64,000 bases of DNA from Sphingomonadaceae bacterium (GCA_020850455.1 JADZEQ010000005.1:160873-224872), one strand, 5' to 3'. Counted from the stretch's first letter, positions 18,267 through 31,629 are shown. The notes: generated by a model not told the origin, from the sequence alone. Numbers and translations are program-made.

Positions 18267-19178
18267 TTACAATGTGTCAGCCGACGAAGTTGATCTTTTA
18301 CTATAAATTTGTTCGCGCCACAATATAATCAATCCGGATATTATGATGATGGGTGCGCCAAGCCAAGTCATGGGGCCGGGAATATTGCCAAAAACCTGCC
18401 ATCCCAGCAGAACGGCCCAAATAAGGCTGCTATAATCCATCGGCAAAACCAATGCGACCGGACCAAGCCGCAGGGCCGATGTCAATAATATTTGCGCGAA
18501 GCCGCCAACCAGCCCCATCGCCAGCAGCAGAACCCAAGTGGTCAAGTCGTGCGGCGCGGCAAACCAGAACATGGCGATGCCCAGCGGTAATAAGGATGTC
18601 GCACTGAACCAAAAGACGACGGTCGCGGGTGGCTCGGTCATCGACAGGTTGCGGATCTGGATGGCGACGGCGGCGGTCATTGCTGCGCCGGTGAGCGCGA
18701 TTAGCGTCGCGCTATTATGCAGCATCGCTGTGGTCGGCTGCATGACGATAAGCACGCCAAGAAACCCGATGGCGAGCGCGCTCCACCGCCAGCGCCCCGG
18801 CCTTTCCCCCAGAAATAGCACGGCGGCGAGCGTTGCGAACAGCGGCACCGAAAAGCTGATGACCGTAGCCTCGGCCATCGGCATCAGCATCATCGCCAGA
18901 AAATTGAGCCCCATGGCGCTTAGGCCCATCAACATGCGGACAAAATGGCCGGCGGGGCGGTGGGTCTGGAGCGTTCTGATACCCGGGCCGAATAATATCC
19001 ATATGCCAACCGGCAGCAGGGCAAAGCCCTGCCGCCAGAATAGGGATTCGACCAGATTGACCCCGCGCGCTGCCGCCAGTTTGACGATGGCGAACATCAG
19101 CGACAGCGCCGCTGCTGCGCCGAGGCGCAGCAGGGCCGCTGTAATCGGACGCTGGTGGGGTGGCGCGGCCGCGCTCAC
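18267..19178 (-). CDS. DMT (EamA) family transporter
   Basis: The 303-residue protein has ten hydrophobic segments in two EamA repeats, with the family features GxxFxLMFAIVKLAA in the first helix, the LMPMAEATVISFSVPLFATLAAVLFLGER segment closing the first repeat, and WQVFGNIPGPMTWLGAPIIIISGLIILWRE at the end. Such proteins export or exchange small metabolites in the inner membrane; the substrate cannot be told. The start is a GTG at 19178 which overlaps the stop of the upstream methyltransferase-fold gene (GTGA), so the two are translationally coupled. Confidence 0.88.
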   Translation of the reverse strand: MSAAAPPHQRPITAALLRLGAAAALSLMFAIVKLAAARGVNLVESLFWRQGFALLPVGIWILFGPGIRTLQTHRPAGHFVRMLMGLSAMGLNFLAMMLMPMAEATVISFSVPLFATLAAVLFLGERPGRWRWSALAIGFLGVLIVMQPTTAMLHNSATLIALTGAAMTAAVAIQIRNLSMTEPPATVVFWFSATSLLPLGIAMFWFAAPHDLTTWVLLLAMGLVGGFAQILLTSALRLGPVALVLPMDYSSLIWAVLLGWQVFGNIPGPMTWLGAPIIIISGLIILWREQIYSKRSTSSADTL

Positions 19179-20050
19179 CCTGCCGGTTTGACGAACAGCA
19201 ACGTCATGCGGTCGCTTTCACCAATCGCGGTTCGCCGTGCACGGTCGGCATCATCGGTGACATCGGCATAGGTTGGCGGCAGCGTCCATACGCCGCCCGG
19301 GTAGTCATGCGTGTCGCGCGGGTTGGCGTTGATTTCGCTCTGCGCGACCAGCCGCAACCCCGCCGCCTCTGCAAAGGCGATGACGGAGGATGTCTTCATA
19401 TAGCCCGAGCTTTGTTCACGCGCGCTGTCCATATTTTCCGGCAGGCGATGTTCGACCAACCCCAAATGACCGCCCGGTTTCAACATGGCGGCGATCTGGC
19501 GGAATGCTTCTTGTGCATTATTGGCGGCACCAAAGCGCCAATTATGGACATTGCGAAAGGTCAGAACAAAATCGGCGCTGCCTGCGGTGACCATGGGGTT
19601 GGACGAACCGGCGACCGCCGGGAATTCGGCGAGCACCGCATGGCGATAGGGGTCGGGCTGTGCAGCTTGCAGGCGGCGGAAACCACGCAGGCCGTTTTCA
19701 AATGGTGCCGCCACGACATAGGTGCCGCGCGTCGCAACATAGGGACCTAGGATTTCGCTATACCAGCCGCCGCCGGGGAATAATTCCACCACCGTATCGG
19801 TGGGGCGTACGCCGAAAAATTTCAGCGTTTCATAGGGATGGCGGTGGGCATCGCGGGCGCGGTTGGCAATGCTGCGTGCCGGGTTGGCTATGGCGTTTTG
19901 GAGATGTTGGTCCTGCTCTGCGCTGAGCATTGTGCCATGCGCGCCATGCGCGCCATGACCGGCCTGCATGGCGATAACGCCAGCGCCAGTGGCCAAGGCA
20001 ATGCCAATGCCCGCCAGCGCCAAATAGCGCGAGGTGGTTTTCAAACGCAT
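19175..20050 (-). CDS. Exported class I methyltransferase-fold protein
   Basis: The 291-residue product starts with a signal-peptide-like hydrophobic segment (about 9-33) and then GHGAHGAHG (residues about 36-44), a His-rich stretch that could bind metal. The rest resembles the predicted-methyltransferase family COG4798: PYETLKFFGVRPTDTVVELFPGGGWYSEILGPYVA, then FVLTFRNVHNW and MLKPGGHLGLVEHRL, the class I SAM-binding landmarks. The ATG at 20050 is chosen because AGGAG sits eight bases upstream; an upstream in-frame ATG has no such site. A SAM-dependent fold behind an export signal is odd. Reaction unknown. Confidence 0.78.
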   Translation of the reverse strand: MRLKTTSRYLALAGIGIALATGAGVIAMQAGHGAHGAHGTMLSAEQDQHLQNAIANPARSIANRARDAHRHPYETLKFFGVRPTDTVVELFPGGGWYSEILGPYVATRGTYVVAAPFENGLRGFRRLQAAQPDPYRHAVLAEFPAVAGSSNPMVTAGSADFVLTFRNVHNWRFGAANNAQEAFRQIAAMLKPGGHLGLVEHRLPENMDSAREQSSGYMKTSSVIAFAEAAGLRLVAQSEINANPRDTHDYPGGVWTLPPTYADVTDDADRARRTAIGESDRMTLLFVKPAG

Positions 20051-20123
20051 AAATGCTCCTACATGCAAATGAGTGGAAATCCGTGCCCCCCGGCGCGCGG
20101 ATGGTGTGGCGGAGGGCGCAAAA

Positions 20124-20315
20124 GTGCAAGGTCAATTTTGGGGTATTGGCATTATTGCGACGTTGATCGTCATTCTTGCCAATATCGGCGAGTATCGACG
20201 GCGGCGGCGGCGCAATTTGGAAAATGTTGGCATTTTGCCGTTGCAGGCGATTATGGTGATCGCGACCTTTGTCGCATTATTCGCCTTTGCCTTTGGATTG
20301 AAAGAGATTTTATGA
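20124..20315 (+). CDS. Small two-helix membrane protein
   Basis: The 63-residue product has two membrane helices (about 3-20 and 40-61) separated by a very basic loop with six arginines (RRRRRRN). The GTG at 20124 is preferred because GGAGGG lies eight bases upstream; a frame extending to 20073 has no such site. The stop overlaps the start of the VanX-like gene by four bases (ATGA), so it is likely translated with it. I do not recognise the family. Confidence 0.6.
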   Translation: MQGQFWGIGIIATLIVILANIGEYRRRRRRNLENVGILPLQAIMVIATFVALFAFAFGLKEIL

Positions 20316-20977
20316 ACATCGCCGTCAGCCGCCGTGACGCCTTGTGGTTCGTGGGCGGGATGTTGTTGGCGGGCTGCGCTGCGGATGATGCGATCCGCAT
20401 GCCGGTGGTGGAGGGGGCGGACGCGATGGCTGATTTGGTCGATCTGGCACAATTTGACCCGCGCCTCCGCCTCGACATTCATTATGCAACGGCCAATAAT
20501 TTCATGCACCGCGTGCTATACCCTGTGGCGCGCGCGCTGGCGCAGCGCCCGGCGGCGACGGCATTGTCCCGCGTACAGACGCGGGCCGAGGCGGCGGGAT
20601 ATGGCCTGCTCATCCATGATGCGTACCGCCCGTGGCGGATCACCAAAATGATGTGGGACGAAACGCCCCCGGCGCAGCGCGAATTTGTCGCCGACCCGCG
20701 CACGGGTTCGCGCCATAATCGGGGCTGCGCGATCGATCTGACGCTGCATCAGGGCGGGCAGGCGGTGTCGATGCCCAGCCCTTATGATGATTTCACCCCC
20801 GCCGCCTATCGCAGCTATATGGGCGGCACGGCAGAGCAGAACGCCAACCGCGCGCGGCTGGAATCATGGATGGTGGCAGAGGGGTTTCTGCCGCTTGCCA
20901 ATGAATGGTGGCATTTTGACTGGCACGACTGGCAGCATTACCCGATTATGGATGTGCCGCTGGAGGATGCGGTTTAG
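20312..20977 (+). CDS. ddpX: D-alanyl-D-alanine dipeptidase (VanX family) lipoprotein
   Basis: The 221-residue protein looks like a zinc D-Ala-D-Ala dipeptidase of the VanX/DdpX family. It has the zinc motif SRHNRGCAIDL (SxHxxGxAxD) and the EWWHFDW motif that supplies the catalytic Glu and last His ligand, plus the YRPW arginine-containing segment. The N-terminus has a lipobox (LLAGC), so it is probably anchored to the membrane on the periplasmic side, where it could hydrolyse D-Ala-D-Ala from cell wall turnover. No vanA/vanH-type genes lie nearby, so recycling is likelier than glycopeptide resistance. The symbol is by family only. Confidence 0.88.
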   Translation: MNIAVSRRDALWFVGGMLLAGCAADDAIRMPVVEGADAMADLVDLAQFDPRLRLDIHYATANNFMHRVLYPVARALAQRPAATALSRVQTRAEAAGYGLLIHDAYRPWRITKMMWDETPPAQREFVADPRTGSRHNRGCAIDLTLHQGGQAVSMPSPYDDFTPAAYRSYMGGTAEQNANRARLESWMVAEGFLPLANEWWHFDWHDWQHYPIMDVPLEDAV

Positions 20978-20981
20978 CCCT

Positions 20982-22514
20982 TTACAGGCATGATTCCAGA
21001 AACGGTTGGTCAAAGCCATATTGCCGCGCCTTTTCGAGCGTATAGGGGCGCAGGCCCATGGCGCGATATTCGCCCATGATTTTGCCGTCCTTGTCCTCAT
21101 CCATATATTCGAATTTGAACAATTCCTGCGTGACGATGACGTCGCCTTCCATCCCGATCACTTCGGTGACCGATGTGACGCGGCGTGAACCATCGCGCAG
21201 ACGTTTGATCTGCACGATCAGATCGACCGAATCGGCGATCTGGCGTGAAATGGCTTCCTTGGGGATTTTGATGTCGCCCATGAGGATCATATTTTCCATA
21301 CGGCCCAGGCACTCACGCGGACTATTGGCGTGGAGCGTACACATGGAACCATCGTGGCCGGTGTTCATCGCGGCGAGCAAATCGAAACATTCCGCGCCAC
21401 GAATTTCGCCCAGGATAATCCGGTCAGGGCGCATACGCAGCGCGTTTTTGACGAGGTCACCGATGGTAATTGCGCCTTGACCTTCCAAATTGGGCGGGCG
21501 CGTTTCCAGCGGCAGCCAGTGCGGCTGTTGCAAGCGTAATTCGGCGGCATCTTCGATGGTCAGCACGCGTTCGCCCGGATCGATCATCTTCGATAGGGCG
21601 TTGAGCATCGTCGTTTTACCCGAACCGGTGCCGCCCGAAATGACGATGTTGAACCGGCATGCCCCCGCAATTTTGAGCGCGGTGCACATTTTGTTCGACA
21701 TGGCATTCCAGTCGCGCAAATTGTCGAGCGTGATGGGCTTGGCCGAAAATTTACGAATGGAAATGGCGGTGCCGCGCAGCGACAGTGGCGGCACGATGAC
21801 GTTGACGCGGCTGCCGTCCTTTAAGCGGGCATCGGCCAGCGGTGTCGTCTGGTCAACGCGGCGACCGACCTGGTTGACGATGCGCTGGGCGATTTGGAAC
21901 AAATGTTCCTCGTCACGGAAAACCACGCCCGAAATTTCGAGCTTACCCTTGCGTTCGACATAGGTTTGGTCGGGGCCATTGACCATGATGTCGCTGATGT
22001 CGGCATCGCCCAATAATTCTTCGAGCGGCCCAAAACCGAGCAATTCGTCGACGAGCACTTTTTCCAGCGCAAATTGTTCGCGCCGGTTGAGCGTGATTTT
22101 GAGTTCGGCCAGAACTTCCAAAATGATCGGCCGGAATTCTTCGGTCAATTCATCCTTGGACAGCGATGCCGCAGCTTCGGGGTCAACACGTTCGAGCAGG
22201 CGGGGGAGCACCTGTTCCTTAATCTTGTGGACGCTTTGTTCAAATCCGGCGACCGGCTGCAAATCGCTATGGTCGGCGACCATGCGCGAATTGAGGCGGC
22301 TCATCGCATCGTCGGTCGGCGGGGCCGCGGTCAGATTCGGCATCGGCGGCGCATCGCCCCCGGCAGCAGGCAGCGCGCTGGGGTCAATCGGCGGAAATTG
22401 CTTGCCGCCCTGTTCTTCGCGGGGCGCAGGCGCGCCGCCACCCTGCATCGGGCGGGCCACGCCAAAGGCGGGGCGGGCGGGTTGTGCCCCCGGACGACGA
22501 CCAAAAGCGCTCAT
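20982..22514 (-). CDS. cpaF: CpaF-type secretion ATPase of Tad pili
   Basis: CpaF/TadA is the hexameric cytoplasmic ATPase that powers Tad (Flp) pilus assembly. The 510-residue protein has a Pro/Gly-rich N-terminus (1-70), a helical region, then the ATPase core with LGFGPLEELL, Walker A ISGGTGSGKTTM (292-303), the Asp-box, RIILGEIRGAE as Walker B and GHDGSMCTLHANSPRE. The start follows GGAGG. It stands alone here: no cpaA-E, tadB/C or pilin gene is adjacent, so the remaining pilus genes must lie elsewhere. It ends four bases from the VanX-like gene on the other strand. Confidence 0.95.
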   Translation of the reverse strand: MSAFGRRPGAQPARPAFGVARPMQGGGAPAPREEQGGKQFPPIDPSALPAAGGDAPPMPNLTAAPPTDDAMSRLNSRMVADHSDLQPVAGFEQSVHKIKEQVLPRLLERVDPEAAASLSKDELTEEFRPIILEVLAELKITLNRREQFALEKVLVDELLGFGPLEELLGDADISDIMVNGPDQTYVERKGKLEISGVVFRDEEHLFQIAQRIVNQVGRRVDQTTPLADARLKDGSRVNVIVPPLSLRGTAISIRKFSAKPITLDNLRDWNAMSNKMCTALKIAGACRFNIVISGGTGSGKTTMLNALSKMIDPGERVLTIEDAAELRLQQPHWLPLETRPPNLEGQGAITIGDLVKNALRMRPDRIILGEIRGAECFDLLAAMNTGHDGSMCTLHANSPRECLGRMENMILMGDIKIPKEAISRQIADSVDLIVQIKRLRDGSRRVTSVTEVIGMEGDVIVTQELFKFEYMDEDKDGKIMGEYRAMGLRPYTLEKARQYGFDQPFLESCL

Positions 22515-22598
22515 TTACTATATGCCTCCTGCGGCAAAACCCGAAAGGATCATGCCCGAACTATGGTGACGCGATGACGGACAATTAAGGTGAAAGTT

Positions 22599-22628
22599 TT
22601 GACAAGCATTTAATGCGCCGCAGAATTT
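22599..22628 (+). promoter_or_regulatory. Possible sigma-70 promoter before the DMT transporter
   Basis: A perfect TTGACA at 22599-22604 is followed at 17-18 bases by GAATTT. It lies in the 222-base gap between the divergent cpaF and DMT genes and would read towards the DMT gene. The rest of this gap shows only the cpaF ribosome binding site. Confidence 0.35.
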
Positions 22629-22736
22629 AAACTATGTCGGCCTTTGCCGGTTGCTGCCATGATTTGGCCGCGATGGCGGCGCATGGCGCACGAAACCAGA
22701 GCGTCTCTCCCGATGCGCCAATGCTGTGGGGCAAAA

Positions 22737-23648
22737 ATGCCGGCTGCCAAAATACACCGTCGTGGCGTTTTGTTCGCCATCATCGGCTTTGCCATGCTGA
22801 GTTGTGGTGATGCCGTCATCAAGACGATGGCGGGTGAATGGCCAATTCCAGCGGTTGCGGCGCTGCGCTTTGCCATCGCTGTCCCCTTTTTGACGGCGAT
22901 TGTGGCGTATCGGGGGCCGGGGCAACCGCTGCGCATCCCGCAACTGACCGGGACTTGGTGGCATGTGGCGCGCGCGACGGCGATTGCCGCTGCGTCGGCG
23001 CTGTTTTTCTATAGCCTGACATTAATGCCGCTGGCGGCCGCAACCTCCATCGCCTTTGCCCAACCCGTGATAACCGCCATTTTGTCGGCCATTTTGCTGA
23101 AAGAGCCGTTGCACCCGCGCGGTTGGCTCGCGGTTTTGTGCGGTATGACGGGGGTGCTCATCGTCCTCAGGCCCAATTTGGCCGCCTTGGGCGCGCTCGC
23201 GCTCGTGCCGCTGGCTGCGGCATTTTGCATGTCCTGCTTATTCTTGCTCAATCGCCATATGGCAGGGCGCGCGCCATCTGCGGTGCTGCAATGGAGCTTG
23301 GCGCTGTTCGCAACACCGATTTTGATTGGGGTTGCGCTGGTGGGGCATTTCAGCGGTGCGCCGGGGCTGGTGGTCGGCTGGCCCGATTGGACGATAATCG
23401 CGCGCTGCGCCTTTGCCGCTTTTACCGCGACAAGCTGTCACTGGTTGATTTTTATGGGCACCGCACGGGCCAGCGCAGCGGCGGTTGCGCCCGCCACCTA
23501 TGCGCAATTGCCCGTCGCGCTGACGCTCGATGCCATATTGTTCGGCAACTACCCCGACATCACCGCATTGTCGGGCGGACTGCTGATCATTGCGGCGGGG
23601 ATATTGCTACTCAGCGCGCCGGTGCGTGTCGCCCAACCTGCGGCTTGA
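22737..23648 (+). CDS. DMT (EamA) family transporter
   Basis: The 303-residue inner-membrane protein has ten hydrophobic helices in two EamA halves, with FAIIGFAMLSCGDAVIKTMAGEWP at the start, PLAAATSIAFAQPVITAILSAILLKEPL ending the first half and ATYAQLPVALTLDAILFGNYPD in the second. Substrate unknown. The ATG at 22737 gives the usual length; the frame is open to an earlier ATG at 22644, which would add 31 unconserved residues. It resembles but is not close to the DMT protein at 18267. Confidence 0.86.
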   Translation: MPAAKIHRRGVLFAIIGFAMLSCGDAVIKTMAGEWPIPAVAALRFAIAVPFLTAIVAYRGPGQPLRIPQLTGTWWHVARATAIAAASALFFYSLTLMPLAAATSIAFAQPVITAILSAILLKEPLHPRGWLAVLCGMTGVLIVLRPNLAALGALALVPLAAAFCMSCLFLLNRHMAGRAPSAVLQWSLALFATPILIGVALVGHFSGAPGLVVGWPDWTIIARCAFAAFTATSCHWLIFMGTARASAAAVAPATYAQLPVALTLDAILFGNYPDITALSGGLLIIAAGILLLSAPVRVAQPAA

Positions 23649-23704
23649 GGATCGTTCCAAAGGCGCGCATCATGCCCTGATCACCGGAATGGGGAGGGGA
23701 CGTG

Positions 23705-24160
23705 ATGTTATTCGCTGCTGTGTTAATATGGGCGCAGGCGGTTGCCGCTGCGCCGACCGCCGCGCTACCCGGATGGATGGCGGGATGCTGGATTACGCGC
23801 GAAGCCAGCGCTGATGCGCCACGGACGGAGGAGTGTTGGACATTGGCGCGCGGGCAAGTGATGCTCGGCAGTTCGCATAGTTTCGTCGCTGACACTACGC
23901 ACAGTTTTGAACATATGCGGATAGAGCAGCGCGGTGCAGAACTTGCCTTTGTCGCTCAGCCGGGCGGAGCGTCACCAACACATTTCGCGCTGATCGATTC
24001 AGGGGTGGAGGATGGCCGACCGTGGTTGTTGTTCGGAAACCCGGCGCACGACTATCCGCAGCATGTGCGCTATGCACTGGCGACCGATGGTGCGTTGATC
24101 GGTGAAATCAGCATGGCCGACGGCAGCAGGGTCATGCGCTGGCGATATTATCGCCAATGA
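23705..24160 (+). CDS. DUF6265-type exported protein
   Basis: The 151-residue product has a signal peptide (about 1-17, ending VAAA) and then LPGWMAGCWITREASADAPRTEECWT and QVMLGSSHSFV, the layout of the DUF6265 family of small predicted beta-barrel-like secreted proteins. The family has no known function. The ATG at 23705 fits the GGGGAGGGG ribosome binding site better than the GTG three bases upstream. It follows the DMT gene by 56 bases and converges on the ATP synthase operon. Confidence 0.72.
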   Translation: MLFAAVLIWAQAVAAAPTAALPGWMAGCWITREASADAPRTEECWTLARGQVMLGSSHSFVADTTHSFEHMRIEQRGAELAFVAQPGGASPTHFALIDSGVEDGRPWLLFGNPAHDYPQHVRYALATDGALIGEISMADGSRVMRWRYYRQ

Positions 24161-24184
24161 TTGCGCGGGCATCCCGCCGCCATA

Positions 24185-24439
24185 TCAACCGATATGTTCG
24201 GCAAGGATGGTCAGCCCACCCTCATTAACCTCGGCAAAGCCGCCCGCGATGGCGATGCGTTCCATTTCCGCGCCTGCGCTTTTTTGAATCAGCAATTCGC
24301 CGGCGCGCACGCTCGACATAAAGGGGGCATGCCCTTCGAGCACGCCAAAATCACCCTCACTGCCCGGCACGCTGACCATATAAACGTCTTCGCTGCGGAT
24401 CAGCGCGGCCGGGGTTACCAGTTCAAAATGCAATGCCAT
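24185..24439 (-). CDS. atpC: ATP synthase F1 epsilon subunit
   Basis: The epsilon subunit is part of the rotor stalk and regulates the F1 ATPase. The 84-residue protein has the beta-sandwich N-terminal domain ([37 protein letters not shown], with AGGFAEV). It lacks the C-terminal two-helix domain that gives about 130 residues in many bacteria, as is common in alphaproteobacteria. It is the last gene of the atpHAGDC operon. Confidence 0.95.
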   Translation of the reverse strand: MALHFELVTPAALIRSEDVYMVSVPGSEGDFGVLEGHAPFMSSVRAGELLIQKSAGAEMERIAIAGGFAEVNEGGLTILAEHIG

Positions 24440-24453
24440 GTCTTTGTCCCTTA

Positions 24454-24479
24454 CCCCGCCCCCTTGTGGGGGCAGGGGG
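24454..24479 (-). repeat. GC-rich hairpin between atpD and atpC
   Basis: CCCCGCCCCC at 24454-24463 faces GGGGGCAGGGG at 24468-24478 across a TTGT loop, giving a strong hairpin in the 44-base gap between atpD and atpC. It may be a dispersed intergenic palindrome or tune the relative amount of the two messages, since epsilon is needed at a third of the level of beta. Confidence 0.5.
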
Positions 24480-24483
24480 AATA

Positions 24484-26948
<2,465 letters not shown>

Positions 26949-26975
26949 TTCGGCTCTGACTTTCCTTCGTCAATC

Positions 26976-26992
26976 CCGCCCGCACCGGGCGG
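26976..26992 (-). repeat. Small hairpin between atpA and atpG
   Basis: CCGCCCG at 26976-26982 is the exact inverted repeat of CGGGCGG at 26986-26992, in the 57-base gap between atpA and atpG. It could stabilise an mRNA end or be chance in a GC-rich gap. Confidence 0.35.
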
Positions 26993-27005
26993 ACGGGTTG
27001 ATGGC

Positions 27006-29130
<2,125 letters not shown>

Positions 29131-29291
29131 GCGCCCGTCCATCCTTTTACCACTTCCCGCAGGGAATATTGATTCGCCGCCGAAATGCGCATTGTTGCAG
29201 CGCTTGTGGGCGATTTCGCCGCGCGCCTAGCATCGCTATTGCTGCAATGCAAGGTAGCGGGCAAAGCGATGTCGAGAGAGAGGGGAAGCCA

Positions 29292-29978
29292 ATGGGCGAA
29301 ATGATAAAAATGGCGATGGCGGATGGGGCGGATATTGCGGTCTATCGGGCCGAGGCTGTGGGGCGACGGCGCGGCTCCCTCGTCCTCATCCAAGAGATTT
29401 TCGGGGTGACCGACCATATCCGCGAAATGGCAGACGCCTTTGCGGCAGAGGGATATGCCGTGCTCGCGCCAGCGCTGTTCGACCGGGAGCATCCGGGTTT
29501 CGAATGCGACTATACCGGCCCCGAATTTGAAAGGGCGGTTGAATTGGCCCGCAAGATCCACCCCTTTGAACAAAGCCTTGCCGATGCAGGCTGTTGCATT
29601 GACCAATTCGTCGCCGAAGCAGGCGATACGCCGATTTTCATCGCTGGATATTGCTATGGCGGGTCGGTCGCTTGGCGGATGGCGCAACTGGATGCGCGGT
29701 TGTCGGCGGCGTCATCCTATTATGGGTCGATGGTGCCGACCATTTTTGCTGATTCGCCCCCCCAATGTGCAGCCATCGCCCATTTTGGCCGCTTTGATGC
29801 CGGAATAGCGATGGAGGGGGTGGAGGCGCTGGTCGCGCGCCAGCACCCCACCGCGCAGATTTTCGTTTATGAAGCCGGCCATGGTTTCAACAGCGACCGG
29901 CGCAAGGATTATCATGAACCGAGCGCTGATCTGGCGTGGGAACGAACATTGGGTCTTTTTGGGGTCTTTGACCGCTGA
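29292..29978 (+). CDS. Dienelactone hydrolase family protein
   Basis: The 228-residue alpha/beta hydrolase resembles carboxymethylenebutenolidase. It shows the nucleophile elbow GYCYGG (catalytic Cys near 121), the VLIQEIFGV segment around residue 35 and the closing GHGF histidine motif. Family members hydrolyse lactones or esters, and the true substrate here is unknown; no aromatic-degradation gene is adjacent. The ATG at 29292 follows GGGGAAG. It is divergent from the ATP synthase operon and its stop lies two bases from the convergent protease gene. Confidence 0.9.
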   Translation: MGEMIKMAMADGADIAVYRAEAVGRRRGSLVLIQEIFGVTDHIREMADAFAAEGYAVLAPALFDREHPGFECDYTGPEFERAVELARKIHPFEQSLADAGCCIDQFVAEAGDTPIFIAGYCYGGSVAWRMAQLDARLSAASSYYGSMVPTIFADSPPQCAAIAHFGRFDAGIAMEGVEALVARQHPTAQIFVYEAGHGFNSDRRKDYHEPSADLAWERTLGLFGVFDR

Positions 29979-29979
29979 A

Positions 29980-31629
29980 TCATTCGCGTGGCAATGGTGC
30001 AGCGGGTGCCGGCGCGGCGACACAATCGCGCACAATCTCCTCATTGGGTTGGCGCGGCAGCAATTGGGCAATTGCGGTTTCGCGGCGCGACAAAGCTTCG
30101 AGTGCCGCCGGGTCGTTGGTGCAGGCCGGGGTGGCGACGGCCTGACGCTGTCGGCGCACCGCCTCCATCGTTTCCAGCGGTAACAGGAAACGGCGCGCGA
30201 CATAGCGGCCATTGCCTGCATCATATTGGATTTGCGTCACCGTCGCGTCCATTTCGGGTACCAGCGTCCGGCTCCATAAATTTCCGCCCGCCGCGACATA
30301 TTGGGTGCGACCATTGACGCAGCCCGCTGGCGTGATGGTCATCGTCAGATCCTCATTACTCGACACAGTAATCCGTCCGGCGTCTGCACGCACCCGGCAG
30401 GATAGGCTGCCAAACCGGGGTGGCACGGGTGTCGCAGGGGCAATCGCCGCATCGGCAGGGCTGGGTTCCAGCCGCACCGCCCATGGGTCAGGTCGCAGTA
30501 AAAAGGCAATGAGCGAAACCAGCGCGAGACCGCCTGCGGCAATCATCGCGATGCGCTGTTGGCGGGGGCGTTGCTGCGACTGATATAATATCGCCATCGC
30601 GCCCGCCAAAATGGCCGCGCCGAATAATGCTATCGCCAGTGCCATGACATTGTCACGGCTGCGTTCAGCCGCATGGCGCAATTGCTGCAACCGTTCGGCG
30701 GACGCCTGCCGCTGCGCAGCCGCCGCCGCTTCGGCAGCGCTGCGTTGCCGTGCGGCATCGCTGGCGCTCGCCGCATCGCGCGCGGCGGCCTGTTCTGCAG
30801 TGATGCAGCCCTGGGCGATGGCGGTAAAACTCTGCCCGGCTGCGCGCAAAAATGCGCTGATTTCGCGCACCGACACCGCAAAGCTGAAGGGCGAATCGCC
30901 ATCATCGGCGCGGCTGATAAAGCTGTTGACCCCCAAAACGCGCCCGCAGGCATCGACCAGCGGCCCGCCTGAATTGCCGCGCGCAATATCTGCGTCATGC
31001 ACCAGCGCATCGACCCCGTTGATCGTATCGCTGGTCGAAACAATCCCGTCTGATGCCACCGGGCTACGCGGGCGGATGAAATCTTCCATGTTGCGCGCGG
31101 TCGCCAGATCGACGTTGCCGGGATAGCCAAGCGCATAAACCAAGGATCGTTGTTGCACCGGGCCGCTATATAATGTCGCGGGGGGCAGGCGGCCGCCGTC
31201 GGTCAGTTCAATCAGCGCGAGGTCGCGTTGCCGGTCCATCGCCACCAACCGCCCGCGATACCCCCGCGTGCCTTCACTCGGGATGATGCCGATGATGACA
31301 TTTTGGGGATATTCCTGAGCATTTTCGACAACATGCGCGTTGGTGACGACGCGGTTGGGGGCGATGGCAAAACCGCTGCCATGGCCAAAGCCAACAACTT
31401 GTCCATTGACCACAGCGATGGTGACAACGCGTACGACCGACCGTTCGGTGGCCGCGACATCATCAATACGTTCGACAGGCGTGGGTGGCGGTGCTGCCTG
31501 GGGCATCGGCGCGCGATTGGCTGCGCTGGCGGGGCTGACCGCCGATTTTCCTGCCATCGGGGCGGCCCCGGCGCTGGCAAGCAGCATCGGTGCCAAAATG
31601 ACTGCAAACATGGCAAAAATCGGTCGCAT
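29980..31629 (-). CDS. Membrane-anchored trypsin-like serine protease
   Basis: The 549-residue protein has a signal peptide (1-22), a Pro-rich spacer and a trypsin-like domain (about 65-275) with an apparently complete triad: His in VVTNAHVV, Asp in DLALIEL and Ser in GNSGGP. A coiled-coil-like Ala/Gln-rich segment (about 285-330) follows, then two membrane helices (about 332-352 and 361-380) and a roughly 165-residue C-terminal region with few recognisable features. There is no PDZ domain, so it is not a standard DegP/DegS. The topology suggests a periplasmic protease tied to the inner membrane, perhaps for signalling or envelope quality control. The substrate is unknown. Confidence 0.8.
   Translation of the reverse strand: MRPIFAMFAVILAPMLLASAGAAPMAGKSAVSPASAANRAPMPQAAPPPTPVERIDDVAATERSVVRVVTIAVVNGQVVGFGHGSGFAIAPNRVVTNAHVVENAQEYPQNVIIGIIPSEGTRGYRGRLVAMDRQRDLALIELTDGGRLPPATLYSGPVQQRSLVYALGYPGNVDLATARNMEDFIRPRSPVASDGIVSTSDTINGVDALVHDADIARGNSGGPLVDACGRVLGVNSFISRADDGDSPFSFAVSVREISAFLRAAGQSFTAIAQGCITAEQAAARDAASASDAARQRSAAEAAAAAQRQASAERLQQLRHAAERSRDNVMALAIALFGAAILAGAMAILYQSQQRPRQQRIAMIAAGGLALVSLIAFLLRPDPWAVRLEPSPADAAIAPATPVPPRFGSLSCRVRADAGRITVSSNEDLTMTITPAGCVNGRTQYVAAGGNLWSRTLVPEMDATVTQIQYDAGNGRYVARRFLLPLETMEAVRRQRQAVATPACTNDPAALEALSRRETAIAQLLPRQPNEEIVRDCVAAPAPAAPLPRE

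Noticed and set aside
20312-20977. Glycopeptide resistance cluster
   Set aside because: The VanX-like protein has no vanH, vanA or VanS/VanR partners nearby.
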